Below, piece after piece: positions 17,217 through 25,699 of a DNA stretch of 26,792 bases (the stretch's first letter is position 1; the number at the start of each line of letters is the position of its first letter). The notes beneath the pieces were generated by a model. That model was not told where the DNA came from, made no database searches, and saw only the letters and a program-made list of their open reading frames with translations. Source of the stretch: an uncultured Clostridia bacterium (lineage in GTDB: Bacteria > Bacillota_A > Clostridia > TANB77 > CAG-508); contig CANQEA010000011.1 in assembly GCA_947594095.1 (NCBI GenBank), positions 1 to 26,792 of the forward strand, read 5' to 3'. The translations under genes were made by a program, and so were the position numbers.

Positions 17217-17619
17217 AGCTGTACTAATTAATAAATATGAAAGTATTGAAAGATGTATTAATAGAATAAATGAAGAATATGAAAATAATCCTAAAAATTT
17301 AGAAGATTATAGAAAAATGGATGCTATAGTGTTAAATTTACAAAGAGCCTGTGAGATGGCAAGTGATGTTGGAATGTATATAGTTTCAACAAGAAAATTA
17401 GGCATACCTCAAACTAAAAAAGAGGTATTTGAAAAGCTATATGAAAAACAGCTAATTACAAAAGATATGTGCCAAAAAATGCAAGGAATGATAGGATTTA
17501 GAAATATTGCAATACATGAATATAAAAAAATTGATGAAGAAATATTAAAAGATGTTATAGAAAATCATTTAGTAGATATTAAGGAATTTGTAAGGCAAAT
17601 GATTAACTTAAAAAGGTAG
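17206..17619 (+). CDS. hepT: HepT-type HEPN toxin
   Basis: A 137-residue alpha-helical HEPN (DUF86) protein. The RX4HXY motif is exact at R99, H104 and Y106 (RNIAIHEY). Arg/His form the RNase site of active HepT toxins and the tyrosine is the residue AMPylated by MntA. The ribosome binding site is aaaggag inside the end of mntA. All key residues of both partners are intact, so the module should be functional, with RNA cleavage by the toxin and neutralisation by covalent modification. The RNA target is not known from sequence. Confidence 0.88.
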   Translation: MENEAVLINKYESIERCINRINEEYENNPKNLEDYRKMDAIVLNLQRACEMASDVGMYIVSTRKLGIPQTKKEVFEKLYEKQLITKDMCQKMQGMIGFRNIAIHEYKKIDEEILKDVIENHLVDIKEFVRQMINLKR

Positions 17620-17664
17620 ATATGGCGAAAGTGTACATATAGACAGAAATGAGGGAAATATAAA

Positions 17665-19371
17665 ATGAAGAATTTCAAACAAATTATTGCAAAAAATTTA
17701 GCTAAAGTAACAAATATAGATGAAAATGATTTACTAAAATATATAGAAATTCCAAAAGACAGCCAAAATGGAGATTATGCATTTCCATGTTTTGTTCTTG
17801 CAAAAGAACTAAAAAAAGCACCTCCTGTTATTGCAAATGAAATTAAAGAAAAAATTGAGATAGATAATAACATAATAGATAAAGTGGGAGTTGCAGGAGG
17901 ATATCTAAACTTTTTTATTAAAAAGAATAAATTAGCCGAAGAAGTTGTAGGCGAATTTAGTAAAAAAGAGGATTATGGAAAATCTGAAATAGGAAAAGGC
18001 AAAAACATTGTAATAGATTATTCTGCACCAAATATTGCAAAACAATTTCATATAGGACATTTGCGTTCTACTGTAATTGGTGGTGCATTATACAATATAT
18101 ATAAATATTTAGGTTACAATGTAACCGGAATTAATTATTTAGGAGATTATGGGACACAATTTGGAAAACTAATTGAAGGTTACACACTTTGGAAAGACGA
18201 ATACAATATTGAAGAAAATCCAATAGAAGAACTTACAAAAATTTATATTAGAATTAATAATTTATGCAAAGAAGACGAAAAAGTATTAGAAAAATGTAGA
18301 TATAATTTTAAACTATTAGAAGATAAAGATGAATATTGTATAAAAGTATGGAATAAACTAAAAGAATTAAGTTTAAAAGAATTTCAGAAAGTATATGATA
18401 TGTTAGATAGTCATTTCGATTCATGGAATGGAGAAGCTTTTTATGCTGATAAATGGCAAGAAATTATAGATATATTAGATAAGACAGGAAAACTAGTATC
18501 ATCACAAGGAGCAAAAGTAGTTAACTTAGAAGATAAAGGAATATCAACACCATGTATGATACAAAAATCAAACGGATCTTCTACATATGCTACAAGAGAT
18601 TTAGCAGCAATAAAATATAGAGCGGAAAACTATGATTTTGATAAAGCTTTATATGTTACATCTTATGAGCAAGTTCTCCATTTTAAACAGGTATTTGAAG
18701 TTGCAAAACTATTAGGCTTAAAAGATAAATATACAGAAGGCTTAAGACATGTATCTTTTGGTATGGTATTACTTCCAACAGGGAGAATGTCAACAAGAGA
18801 AGGAAATGTAGTTAAATTAGAAGACTTGTTAACAGAAGCAATAAATCGTGCAAAACAAATTATTGAAGAAAAAAATCCTAATCTAGAAAATAAAGATGAA
18901 ATAGCAAAAAAAGTAGGTATTGGAGCAGTAATTTTCAATGACTTATCAAATGCTAGAGTTAAAGATGAAATTTTTGATTGGGATGCAATTTTAAATTTCC
19001 AAGGAGAAACAGGTCCATATGTTCAATATACTTATGTACGTACAAGAAGTATATTAGAAAAGGCAGGAGGTATCCCAAAAGAAGAAATAAAAATAGAATT
19101 TTTAGAAGATGAATTCTCTCAAAATTTACTTAAGAAAATTTATAATTTTGAAGAAGTTCTAATTTCTGTAACAGATAAAGATGAACCATCAATTCTTGCA
19201 AGATATTTATTAGATATTGCAAAATGTTATAGCGTTTTTTACAATGAAAATAAAATTATAACAGATAACAAAGATGAACAAAATGCAAGAGTATATTTAA
19301 GCTACATGGCAGGAAAGGTCCTAGAAATAGGCGCTAATTTACTTGGAATAAAAATGCCAGAAAAAATGTAA
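17665..19371 (+). CDS. argS: Arginyl-tRNA synthetase
   Basis: A class I synthetase charging tRNA-Arg. It has the N-terminal Arg-specific domain, the HIGH motif at residues 129-132 (within AKQFHIGHLRST), GDYGTQFGKL, and the KMSKS-equivalent MSTREGN from residue 375 (the lysine is commonly missing in ArgRS). The C-terminal DALR-type helical domain ends LLGIKMPEKM. Length of 568 residues is standard. The start has gaggg upstream of ATG 17665. The enzyme looks ordinary, which matters for the CGG question, because no loss of arginine charging is suggested. Confidence 0.96.
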   Translation: MKNFKQIIAKNLAKVTNIDENDLLKYIEIPKDSQNGDYAFPCFVLAKELKKAPPVIANEIKEKIEIDNNIIDKVGVAGGYLNFFIKKNKLAEEVVGEFSKKEDYGKSEIGKGKNIVIDYSAPNIAKQFHIGHLRSTVIGGALYNIYKYLGYNVTGINYLGDYGTQFGKLIEGYTLWKDEYNIEENPIEELTKIYIRINNLCKEDEKVLEKCRYNFKLLEDKDEYCIKVWNKLKELSLKEFQKVYDMLDSHFDSWNGEAFYADKWQEIIDILDKTGKLVSSQGAKVVNLEDKGISTPCMIQKSNGSSTYATRDLAAIKYRAENYDFDKALYVTSYEQVLHFKQVFEVAKLLGLKDKYTEGLRHVSFGMVLLPTGRMSTREGNVVKLEDLLTEAINRAKQIIEEKNPNLENKDEIAKKVGIGAVIFNDLSNARVKDEIFDWDAILNFQGETGPYVQYTYVRTRSILEKAGGIPKEEIKIEFLEDEFSQNLLKKIYNFEEVLISVTDKDEPSILARYLLDIAKCYSVFYNENKIITDNKDEQNARVYLSYMAGKVLEIGANLLGIKMPEKM

Positions 19372-19387
19372 AAAACACTTGAAAAAT

Positions 19388-19426
19388 ATAGATAAATGTG
19401 TTACTATAATTGTACCATTTATCTAT
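19388..19426 (+). promoter_or_regulatory. Operator-like palindrome around a TATAAT box
   Basis: A perfect 11-base inverted repeat, atagataaatg (19388-19398) and catttatctat (19416-19426), flanks TATAAT at 19405-19410. TTGAAA at 19379-19384 is 20 bases upstream, too far for a good -35. A further half-site, catagataaa, occurs at 19989-19998 before the VanZ-like gene. This looks like a repressed or activated promoter for the coiled-coil gene. Confidence 0.5.
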
Positions 19427-19561
19427 GTTTTATATATAGATCATAATAATAATTTTTTTCTAGTGTTTTTATCTAAACAATTTACATCAAAGAATTTTAT
19501 TCGAAGTAAAGTTAAGGATAAAATAAACAATATAAATATAAGCAAAAAGGTGGTGATATTT

Positions 19562-19966
19562 ATGTCAATAGACGAACTTTATGAAAAAATGACATCTAAA
19601 TTTGATCAAATAATAGATAATCAAAAATTAATGCAAGATGAAATAAAATCAATGCAAGGTGAAATGAAATCAATGCAAGGTGAAATTCAATTTATTAAAA
19701 AGGAAATTAAAGACATCAAAGTTAGAATAAATAAATTAGAAAATAACCAACAATTTATGCAAAATCAAATAAATGATATTGTAGAACACTTTGATAAAAA
19801 AATACATAAAATTGAGGATAAATTAGACTATACATCAAATATTAATTTACCACATATACTAAATGAACTTACAAAAGCAGTAAATAAATTAAATCAAAGT
19901 ATTATTGAAAATCAAGTAGAACACAAAGGATTAGATTATAGAATTTCAAAATTAGAAATAAGTTAA
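19562..19966 (+). CDS. Small coiled-coil protein of unknown function
   Basis: A 134-residue, highly charged protein that is almost entirely coiled coil (heptads such as LMQDEIK, SMQGEMK, SMQGEIQ, then IKKEIKDIKVRINKLENN). It has no signal peptide, membrane helix or recognisable enzymatic motif. ATG 19562 is preferred over upstream in-frame starts because the aaggtggtg ribosome binding site precedes it and the upstream part reads as AT-rich leader. I do not assign a function. Similar small coiled-coil proteins are common as structural or adaptor proteins in Firmicutes. Confidence 0.72.
   Translation: MSIDELYEKMTSKFDQIIDNQKLMQDEIKSMQGEMKSMQGEIQFIKKEIKDIKVRINKLENNQQFMQNQINDIVEHFDKKIHKIEDKLDYTSNINLPHILNELTKAVNKLNQSIIENQVEHKGLDYRISKLEIS
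19646..19686 (+). repeat. Two 20-base direct repeats (21-base period) in the coiled-coil gene
   Basis: The same 20 bases (aaatcaatgcaaggtgaaat) occur at 19646-19665 and 19667-19686, with a weaker third copy just upstream. The 21-base period equals one heptad, so this is recent internal duplication of a coiled-coil turn. Confidence 0.85.
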
Positions 19967-20022
19967 TATTAAATAATGAAATATAAAACATAGATAAATT
20001 TTTATATTGTAAGGAGAAAATT

Positions 20023-20532
20023 TTGAAAACAAATATTATAAGATTAATTTTATTTTTACTTTTAATAGGAACATTTATTATAATTTTTGGATTTTCTAGT
20101 CAAAATGCGAAAGAATCAAGTGGAGTGAGTGGAAAAATAACAGAAGCGGTTCTTAAAAACATAGAATATGTACAAAGACTAGAAAAAAATGAAAAAGAAA
20201 ACATATATCATAGAGTAGAATCTGTAATTAGAAAAATTGCTCATTTTTCTATATATGCTGTTGTTGGTATTTTGCTTATTGCAATTTGTAGTACATATAA
20301 AATAAAAGAAATAAATGGTATAGGAATAAGCTCTATTTTAGGTGTTATTTATGCAACGTCAGATGAGATACATCAACGCTTTATTCCAGGTAGAAGTGCA
20401 CAAATAACAGACGTTATGTTAGACTCTTTAGGAGTTTTGTTTGGAATATTCGTATGTTTACTATTTATAAAAATTTTCCAAAAAATATTGCAAAATTTTA
20501 ACAATAATAGTATAATAGAAAAGACGGAATAA
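20023..20532 (+). CDS. VanZ-like family membrane protein
   Basis: A 169-residue protein with four hydrophobic segments. It has the VanZ-like signature order: GFSSQ after the first helix, RKIAHFSIYAVVGILL in the second, and ATSDEIHQRFIPGRSAQITDVMLDSLGVLFG before the last helix. Family members are named after the teicoplanin-resistance accessory protein VanZ, but their biochemical role is not settled and this copy need not confer resistance. The start is TTG 20023, six bases after aaggag. It is followed after 40 bases by the glycosyltransferase. Confidence 0.88.
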   Translation: MKTNIIRLILFLLLIGTFIIIFGFSSQNAKESSGVSGKITEAVLKNIEYVQRLEKNEKENIYHRVESVIRKIAHFSIYAVVGILLIAICSTYKIKEINGIGISSILGVIYATSDEIHQRFIPGRSAQITDVMLDSLGVLFGIFVCLLFIKIFQKILQNFNNNSIIEKTE

Positions 20533-20572
20533 TAAAAATGTATAAAGAAATTAAAAAGAAAAGAGGTAAAAA

Positions 20573-21820
20573 ATGGATTATTTATATATACTAAGAGAAG
20601 CGTTAGTATGGATTTTAACAATCTTTTGGTTATATCAAATACTTGTTAGTTTATGTTCATTAGTGAAAATAAAAGACAAACCATTAAAAGTAAAAAAAGA
20701 TCACAGATTTATGGCAATTATTCCAGCTCATAATGAAGAAGCAGTTATTGAAAATCTAATAGAAAGTTTAAAAAATCAAACTTATAATAAAGATTTATAT
20801 GATATCTATGTTATTGCAGACAATTGTACAGATAATACAGCATATATTGCGAAAAAAGCAGGAGCAATTGTTTATGAAAGATTTGATAAAACAAAACAAA
20901 CAAAAGGCTATGCATTAGATTGGTTTTTACAACAAAAAATTAAAGAAGATGCTCCATATGATGCATTCTTTGTATTTGATGCTGATAATATAGTAGACAA
21001 AGACTTTATCAAAAATATGAATAAAAAATTATGCCAAGGAGAAGAAGTAGTACAAGGATATAGAGACATCAAAAATCCTACAGACAACTGGATTACTTCA
21101 GGATATGCTTTATTTTATTGGACAATGCACAGATTTTATCATTTAGCTAGATATAATTTAGGTTTATCACCATTATTAAATGGTACTGGGTTTATGGTAA
21201 AATTTGATATAATTAAGCCAAATGGATGGGATACAATTACTCTAACAGAAGATATAGAATTTTCTTTAAAAAGAATTATCTCAGGTAAAAAATTAGGATG
21301 GGCAACAGATGCAATTGTATATGATGAACAACCAACAGGGTTTAAACAAAGTTGGTCACAAAGAAGTAGATGGACAGTAGGACATATGCAATGCATAAAA
21401 GAATATACAAAACCATTAGCTATTGCAGCAAAAGAAAATAAAAATATGATGAATTTTGATGGATTACTATATATAGTTGGAAGTATTCCAATGTTCATAA
21501 TAACATTAGTATTATTAGGAACAAACTTCCTAATGTATGCAGGAAATAGTATTACTCAGGCAGAATTATTTATAAATGTTCTAAGATATTTAGTGCCAAC
21601 ATTCTTATTACCAATTGCAACCGCAGTATTTGCTATGGTATTAGATAAAAGACCTATAAAACCAATGCTTAAAGGACTTTTATATTATCCATTATTTATG
21701 GGTACATGGTTATTAATCAATTTTAAGTGTTTATTTAAACGAGATACTTCATGGGAAAAAATTAATCATGTTAGAAATATAACAATAATGGATAAACAAT
21801 TACAAGAAGAAAGAAATTAA
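20573..21820 (+). CDS. Processive-type GT2 membrane glycosyltransferase
   Basis: A 415-residue family 2 glycosyltransferase with an N-terminal helix, a cytosolic GT-A domain, and C-terminal membrane helices (about residues 300-325, 340-365, 370-390). The GT-A motifs are PAHNEE, DNCTDNT, FDADN (D136/D138), TED (225-227) and Q263RSRW, the QxxRW signature of processive beta-glycosyltransferases such as cellulose, hyaluronan or poly-GlcNAc synthases. The sugar is not predictable. A role in an exported polysaccharide or cell-surface glycolipid is likely. The ribosome binding site is aaaagaggt. The gene is closed by a strong terminator. Confidence 0.88.
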   Translation: MDYLYILREALVWILTIFWLYQILVSLCSLVKIKDKPLKVKKDHRFMAIIPAHNEEAVIENLIESLKNQTYNKDLYDIYVIADNCTDNTAYIAKKAGAIVYERFDKTKQTKGYALDWFLQQKIKEDAPYDAFFVFDADNIVDKDFIKNMNKKLCQGEEVVQGYRDIKNPTDNWITSGYALFYWTMHRFYHLARYNLGLSPLLNGTGFMVKFDIIKPNGWDTITLTEDIEFSLKRIISGKKLGWATDAIVYDEQPTGFKQSWSQRSRWTVGHMQCIKEYTKPLAIAAKENKNMMNFDGLLYIVGSIPMFIITLVLLGTNFLMYAGNSITQAELFINVLRYLVPTFLLPIATAVFAMVLDKRPIKPMLKGLLYYPLFMGTWLLINFKCLFKRDTSWEKINHVRNITIMDKQLQEERN

Positions 21821-21835
21821 AATAAAGCTAGTTTT

Positions 21836-21880
21836 AAAGTACATTTCATATATTATCCAATATATGAAATGTGCTTTTTT
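21836..21880. terminator. Terminator after the GT2 gene
   Basis: A 19-base-pair stem (21836-21854 with 21859-21877, one G-T pair) has a four-base atcc loop and continues into six T residues. The rest of 21881-22090 holds only the pyk promoter and leader. Confidence 0.9.
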
Positions 21881-21991
21881 AATATATATTTATCATATAA
21901 AGTATCTAAAAAATAAAATGGGACATATTATTAAATAAGAGACAAAATGTAACAAAATATAAAAAAATTTTCAAAAATATTCATAAAAATC

Positions 21992-22020
21992 TTGAATTTT
22001 TAGAATACTAATGCTATAAT
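21992..22020 (+). promoter_or_regulatory. Promoter of pyk
   Basis: TTGAAT (21992-21997), a 17-base spacer and a perfect TATAAT (22015-22020) preceded by TGC, an extended -10. Such strength suits a glycolytic gene. Confidence 0.82.
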
Positions 22021-22039
22021 GAAAATTGGTTTTGTTTTT

Positions 22040-22072
22040 TAGGATAAACTCAAATGTATATATTTTATCCTA
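22040..22072 (+). promoter_or_regulatory. Hairpin in the pyk leader
   Basis: Nine-base inverted repeat taggataaa (22040-22048) and tttatccta (22064-22072) lies within the 5' untranslated leader, shortly before the ribosome binding site. It could stabilise the mRNA or serve as an operator. There is no T-run, so it is not a terminator. Confidence 0.45.
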
Positions 22073-22102
22073 TATTAACTTAAGAAGGGAATGGTATATA
22101 AA

Positions 22103-23539
22103 ATGAAAAAAAATTTAAGAAAAACAAAAATAGTAGGAACAATTGGACCAGCAAGTGAACATAAGTTAAAAGAATTATTTGAAGCAGGATTAAATGTAAC
22201 AAGAATTAACTATTCACATGGTAGTTGGGAAGAACAAGCTGAAAAAACAGAGGAAATTATAAGATTAAGAGAAGAACTTGATATTCCAATTGCATTGCTT
22301 TTGGATATGCAAGGACCTGAAATTAGAACAGGAATGTTAGTTACAGGTAAAAATGAAAAAATACAATTAGAAGATGGGCAAAAATTCACATTAGTTAATG
22401 AAGATATAATTGGTGATAAAGACAAAGTATCTGTAACATATAAAGAATTGTATAAAGATGTTAAACCAGGTTCAAAAGTATTAATAGATGATGGCGCAAT
22501 TGAACTTGTAGTAGATGAAATAGTAGGTAAAGATATAGTATGTACAGTTGTACATGGAAATGGACTTGGAAGTAGAAAAACTATTAATTTACCAGGAACT
22601 GCTGTACGTTTGCCAGCATTAAAAGAAAAAGATATTAATGATTTAAAAACAGCTTGTGAGCATAATTATGATTATGTTGCAATGTCATTCACAAGAAATA
22701 AAGATGACATTGATCAAGTAAGAAAAGTATTAGATGAAAATGGTGGAAAAGATATTAAGATAGTAACAAAAGTCGAAAATGTTGAAGGATTAGAAAATAT
22801 GCAAGAAATCGTTGAAAATGCTGATGTTCAAATGATTGCACGTGGAGACATGGCAACAGAAACAGACTTTACAGAACCACCAGTTATGCAAAAAAAATTT
22901 ATTAAATTATGTAATAAGACAAATAAACCTGCAATTACAGCTACACAAATGCTTGAATCAATGACATATAATCCACTTCCAACAAGAGCAGAAGCAAGTG
23001 ATGTAGCAAATGCTATTTATGATAGAACAAGTGCTATAATGCTTTCTGGTGAATGTGCTATGGGTAAATATCCAGTTGAGTGTGTTAAAACAATGGTAAA
23101 AATAGCAAACCGTGTTGAAAGTGATTTAGATTATTGGAAAAAGTTCAGAAAAAACGATAATTATAATATAGAAAAATTAGAAGATAAAATAGCTTATTCT
23201 ACATGTGTTATGGCAATGAATATGTCAGCAGATGCAATTGTATGTTATACAAATACAGGAGATTCTGCAAGAAGACTAGCGGGATTAGGTGCAGGATGTC
23301 CAATACTTGCAATTACAGATAATAAAAGAACATATTATCAATTATCAATTGTATGGAATGTAACACCAATTTATATAGAGAAACAAGATACTATAGATAA
23401 AACTGTAGAAAAAGGTATTGAAAAATTAAAAGAAAAAGAAATTCTTGAAAAAGGAGATATGATTGTTGTGTCAGGAGGAGCTAAAATGTTAGCAACTGCA
23501 GAAGACAGCAAAATAATCGGTGGAATAGCAAGAATTTAA
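22103..23539 (+). CDS. pyk: Pyruvate kinase
   Basis: Catalyses phosphoenolpyruvate plus ADP to pyruvate plus ATP, the last step of glycolysis. About 478 residues, the short form without the extra C-terminal PEP-utiliser domain. Motifs include KIVGTIGPAS, MQGPEIRTG, the catalytic lysine in VTKVEN, ARGDMATE (usually ARGDLGVE, an uncommon variant), and ATQMLESM with MLSGECAMGKYP. ATG 22103 is preferred to ATG 22091, which lies only one base after the aagaaggg ribosome binding site. The gene is monocistronic with a strong promoter and terminator. Confidence 0.94.
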   Translation: MKKNLRKTKIVGTIGPASEHKLKELFEAGLNVTRINYSHGSWEEQAEKTEEIIRLREELDIPIALLLDMQGPEIRTGMLVTGKNEKIQLEDGQKFTLVNEDIIGDKDKVSVTYKELYKDVKPGSKVLIDDGAIELVVDEIVGKDIVCTVVHGNGLGSRKTINLPGTAVRLPALKEKDINDLKTACEHNYDYVAMSFTRNKDDIDQVRKVLDENGGKDIKIVTKVENVEGLENMQEIVENADVQMIARGDMATETDFTEPPVMQKKFIKLCNKTNKPAITATQMLESMTYNPLPTRAEASDVANAIYDRTSAIMLSGECAMGKYPVECVKTMVKIANRVESDLDYWKKFRKNDNYNIEKLEDKIAYSTCVMAMNMSADAIVCYTNTGDSARRLAGLGAGCPILAITDNKRTYYQLSIVWNVTPIYIEKQDTIDKTVEKGIEKLKEKEILEKGDMIVVSGGAKMLATAEDSKIIGGIARI

Positions 23540-23547
23540 GAATATAA

Positions 23548-23584
23548 GCCTTGGGTTGTATATATATCACCTAAGGCGTTTTAT
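23548..23584 (+). terminator. Terminator after pyk
   Basis: The stem gccttgggt (23548-23556) pairs with acctaaggc (23569-23577) with one G-T pair, followed by gttttat. It begins eight bases after the stop codon. Confidence 0.82.
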
Positions 23585-23617
23585 ATTTAAATGGATTAAG
23601 ATTTTTTTCTTTATTCC

Positions 23618-23646
23618 TTGTAATTAAAAACAAATAATGATATACT
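23618..23646 (+). promoter_or_regulatory. Promoter of the der-plsY-gpsA operon
   Basis: TTGTAA (23618-23623) and TATACT (23641-23646) have a 17-base spacer, 30 bases before the der start. Confidence 0.7.
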
Positions 23647-23675
23647 ATAAATATTAAAAAGAAAGGGTGCTAAAA

Positions 23676-25008
23676 ATGTCAAAACCAATTGTAGCAATAA
23701 TAGGAAAGCCAAATGTAGGTAAATCAACTTTTTTTAATTATTTAGCAGGAAGTAGAATATCTATTGTAGAAGATACACCAGGTGTTACAAGAGATAGAGT
23801 ATATGCTGAAACAAATTGGAGAGGAAGAAATTTTACACTTGTAGATACAGGTGGAATTGAACCAAATTCTGATGATATTATATTATCACAAATGAGAGAA
23901 CAAGCCAATCTTGCAATAACTATGGCAGATGTTATTTTATTTATAACAGATATTAGGCAAGGTGTAACTGCAAGTGATAAAGAAATTGCTTTAATGCTTA
24001 AAAAATCAGGTAAGCCTATTGTTTTGGTATGTAACAAAGCAGATAATTTTGATAAAGATAGACAAGAAATTTATGAATTTTATAATTTAGGAATAGGTGA
24101 ACCTTTACCTTTATCAGCTACTAATGCTATTGGAGTTGGAGATATTTTAGACAAAATTTTTGAAAGTCTTCCAGAAAAGCAAGAAGGAGAAGATGATGAA
24201 AATATAATTAAAGTTGCAATAATAGGAAAGCCAAATGTAGGTAAATCTTCTTTAATTAATAAAATATTAGGAGAAAACAGAGTAATAGTAAGTGATATTG
24301 CAGGGACAACAAGAGATGCAATAGACACAGAATTTGAAAATGACGAAGGAAGATATATTTTTATAGATACTGCAGGAATTAGAAAGAAAAGTAAAGTAAA
24401 AGAATCAATAGAAAAGTTTAGTATTATGAGAACATTACTTGCAATAGAAAGAGCAGATGTATGTCTTATGATGATAGACGCAAAGGAACGGAATAACAGA
24501 CCAAGATGCAAAAATTGCAGGAGAAGCTCATGAGGCTGGAAAAGGTGTAATAATTGTTGTTAACAAATGGGATGAAGTTGAAAAAGAAACTGGAACATTA
24601 GAAAAATACAAACAAGAAGTTTATGATAAACTAAAATATTTATCTTATGCTCCAATATTATTTATTTCAGCAAAAACAGGGCAAAGAGTTAACAAATTAT
24701 TTGGTTTGATAAATGATGTGAATGAGCAAAATAGCATGAGAATTGGTACAGCTACATTAAATCAAGTAATTAATGAAGCAATTGCAATTGTTCAACCACC
24801 AACAGATAAAGGGAAAAGGTTAAAAATATTTTATGCAACACAAGCTAGTACAAAACCACCTACATTTGTTATTTTTGTTAATAATAAAGATTTATTCCAT
24901 TTTTCTTATGAAAGATATTTAGTTAATCAAATTAGAAAAGAATTTGGTTTAGTTGGAACACCAGTTAGGATTATTGTTAGGGAAAAATCAGAAAAAGATT
25001 TAACATAA
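23676..25008 (+). CDS. der: Ribosome biogenesis GTPase Der (EngA), with a +1 shift at CGG
   Basis: Der has two tandem GTPase domains plus a KH-like C-terminus and assembles the 50S subunit. It is normally essential. G1 motifs GKPNVGKS occur at about residues 10 and 184, DTGG and DTAG follow, NKAD serves domain 1 and NKWD domain 2. In the zero frame translation ends at 24533, losing the NKWD motif and the KH domain. Reading CGGA at 24489-24492 as one residue gives [19 protein letters not shown], the conserved EGIT.QD stretch, and continues to 25008. The coding sequence is 23676-24488 plus 24490-25008, 443 residues, normal for Der. ATG 23676 is chosen (gaaaggg eight bases upstream) over GTG 23667. 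Confidence 0.95.
24489..24492 (+). other. CGGA +1 shift site in der
   Basis: In-frame CGG after codon 271 (GAA). The restored residue is the glycine of EGIT, almost invariant in Der proteins. Confidence 0.9.
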
Positions 25009-25045
25009 ATTATAATTATTTTTTAACAAAAAGGAAGGGAAAATT

Positions 25046-25675
25046 ATGATAATGTATATAGTAGTAGCTCTAATTGCTTACGCAATTGGAAGTGTAAATT
25101 TTTCAGTTATTTTTAGTAAAAAATTTGCAGGATTTGATGTAAGAGAAAAAGGAAGTGGCAATGCAGGTACAACAAATATGCTTCGTTCTGTTGGAAAAGG
25201 CGCTGCTGCGATTACTTTATTATGCGATATCTTAAAAGGTGTTGTTGCAATTAGTATTGCAATTATACTTGGAAACATTTTTAATGAAGAAAATAAAGCT
25301 TTGCTTGTACAAATTGCAGGAATTGCTGTTGTAGTAGGACATACATTTCCAATATTTTTTGGATTTAAAGGGGGAAAAGGTGTTGCGACATCACTTGGAG
25401 TACTACTTATGAGTAACTGGCAAATAGGTTTAATATGTTTATGTTTTGCACTTGTACTTATGATATTGACTAGAATTGTATCTCTTGGCTCATGTGCAGC
25501 AGCTATTCTATATCCAGTTTTGACTTTATTTATACATGAAAATTATATTGTATCACAAGGAAGTGGATATTTTATTTATAGCGTTTTACTTGCAATTTTA
25601 GTTTTATTTAATCACAGAAGCAATATTAAAAGAATGATGGAAGGAAAAGAAAATAGAATAAGCTTTAAAAAATAA
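25046..25675 (+). CDS. plsY: Acyl-phosphate glycerol-3-phosphate acyltransferase
   Basis: PlsY transfers the acyl chain from acyl-phosphate to glycerol-3-phosphate, the first step of phospholipid synthesis in most Gram-positives. It is a five-helix membrane protein of 209 residues. The three conserved motifs are visible: GSGNAGTTNMLR, the GHTFPIFFGFKGGKGVATS segment, and HRSNIKRM near the C-terminus. The ribosome binding site aaggaaggg precedes ATG 25046. It sits between der and gpsA. The enzyme making its substrate glycerol-3-phosphate is next to it. Confidence 0.95.
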   Translation: MIMYIVVALIAYAIGSVNFSVIFSKKFAGFDVREKGSGNAGTTNMLRSVGKGAAAITLLCDILKGVVAISIAIILGNIFNEENKALLVQIAGIAVVVGHTFPIFFGFKGGKGVATSLGVLLMSNWQIGLICLCFALVLMILTRIVSLGSCAAAILYPVLTLFIHENYIVSQGSGYFIYSVLLAILVLFNHRSNIKRMMEGKENRISFKK

Positions 25676-25699
25676 TTTTTAAGAAAGGTTGAATAGTGT

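Noticed and set aside
17665..19371. Altered arginyl-tRNA synthetase as the cause of CGG behaviour
   Set aside because: HIGH and MSTREGN motifs, length and domain order are normal, and other arginine codons are used normally.
19379..19561. Longer coiled-coil protein starting near 19379
   Set aside because: The extra N-terminal part is translated from AT-rich leader containing the palindrome and has no ribosome binding site. ATG 19562 has a good one.
24489..24491. Simple reassignment of CGG to another amino acid (Trp, Gln)
   Set aside because: A triplet reassignment would not change the reading frame, and homology requires a frame change at all seven sites.
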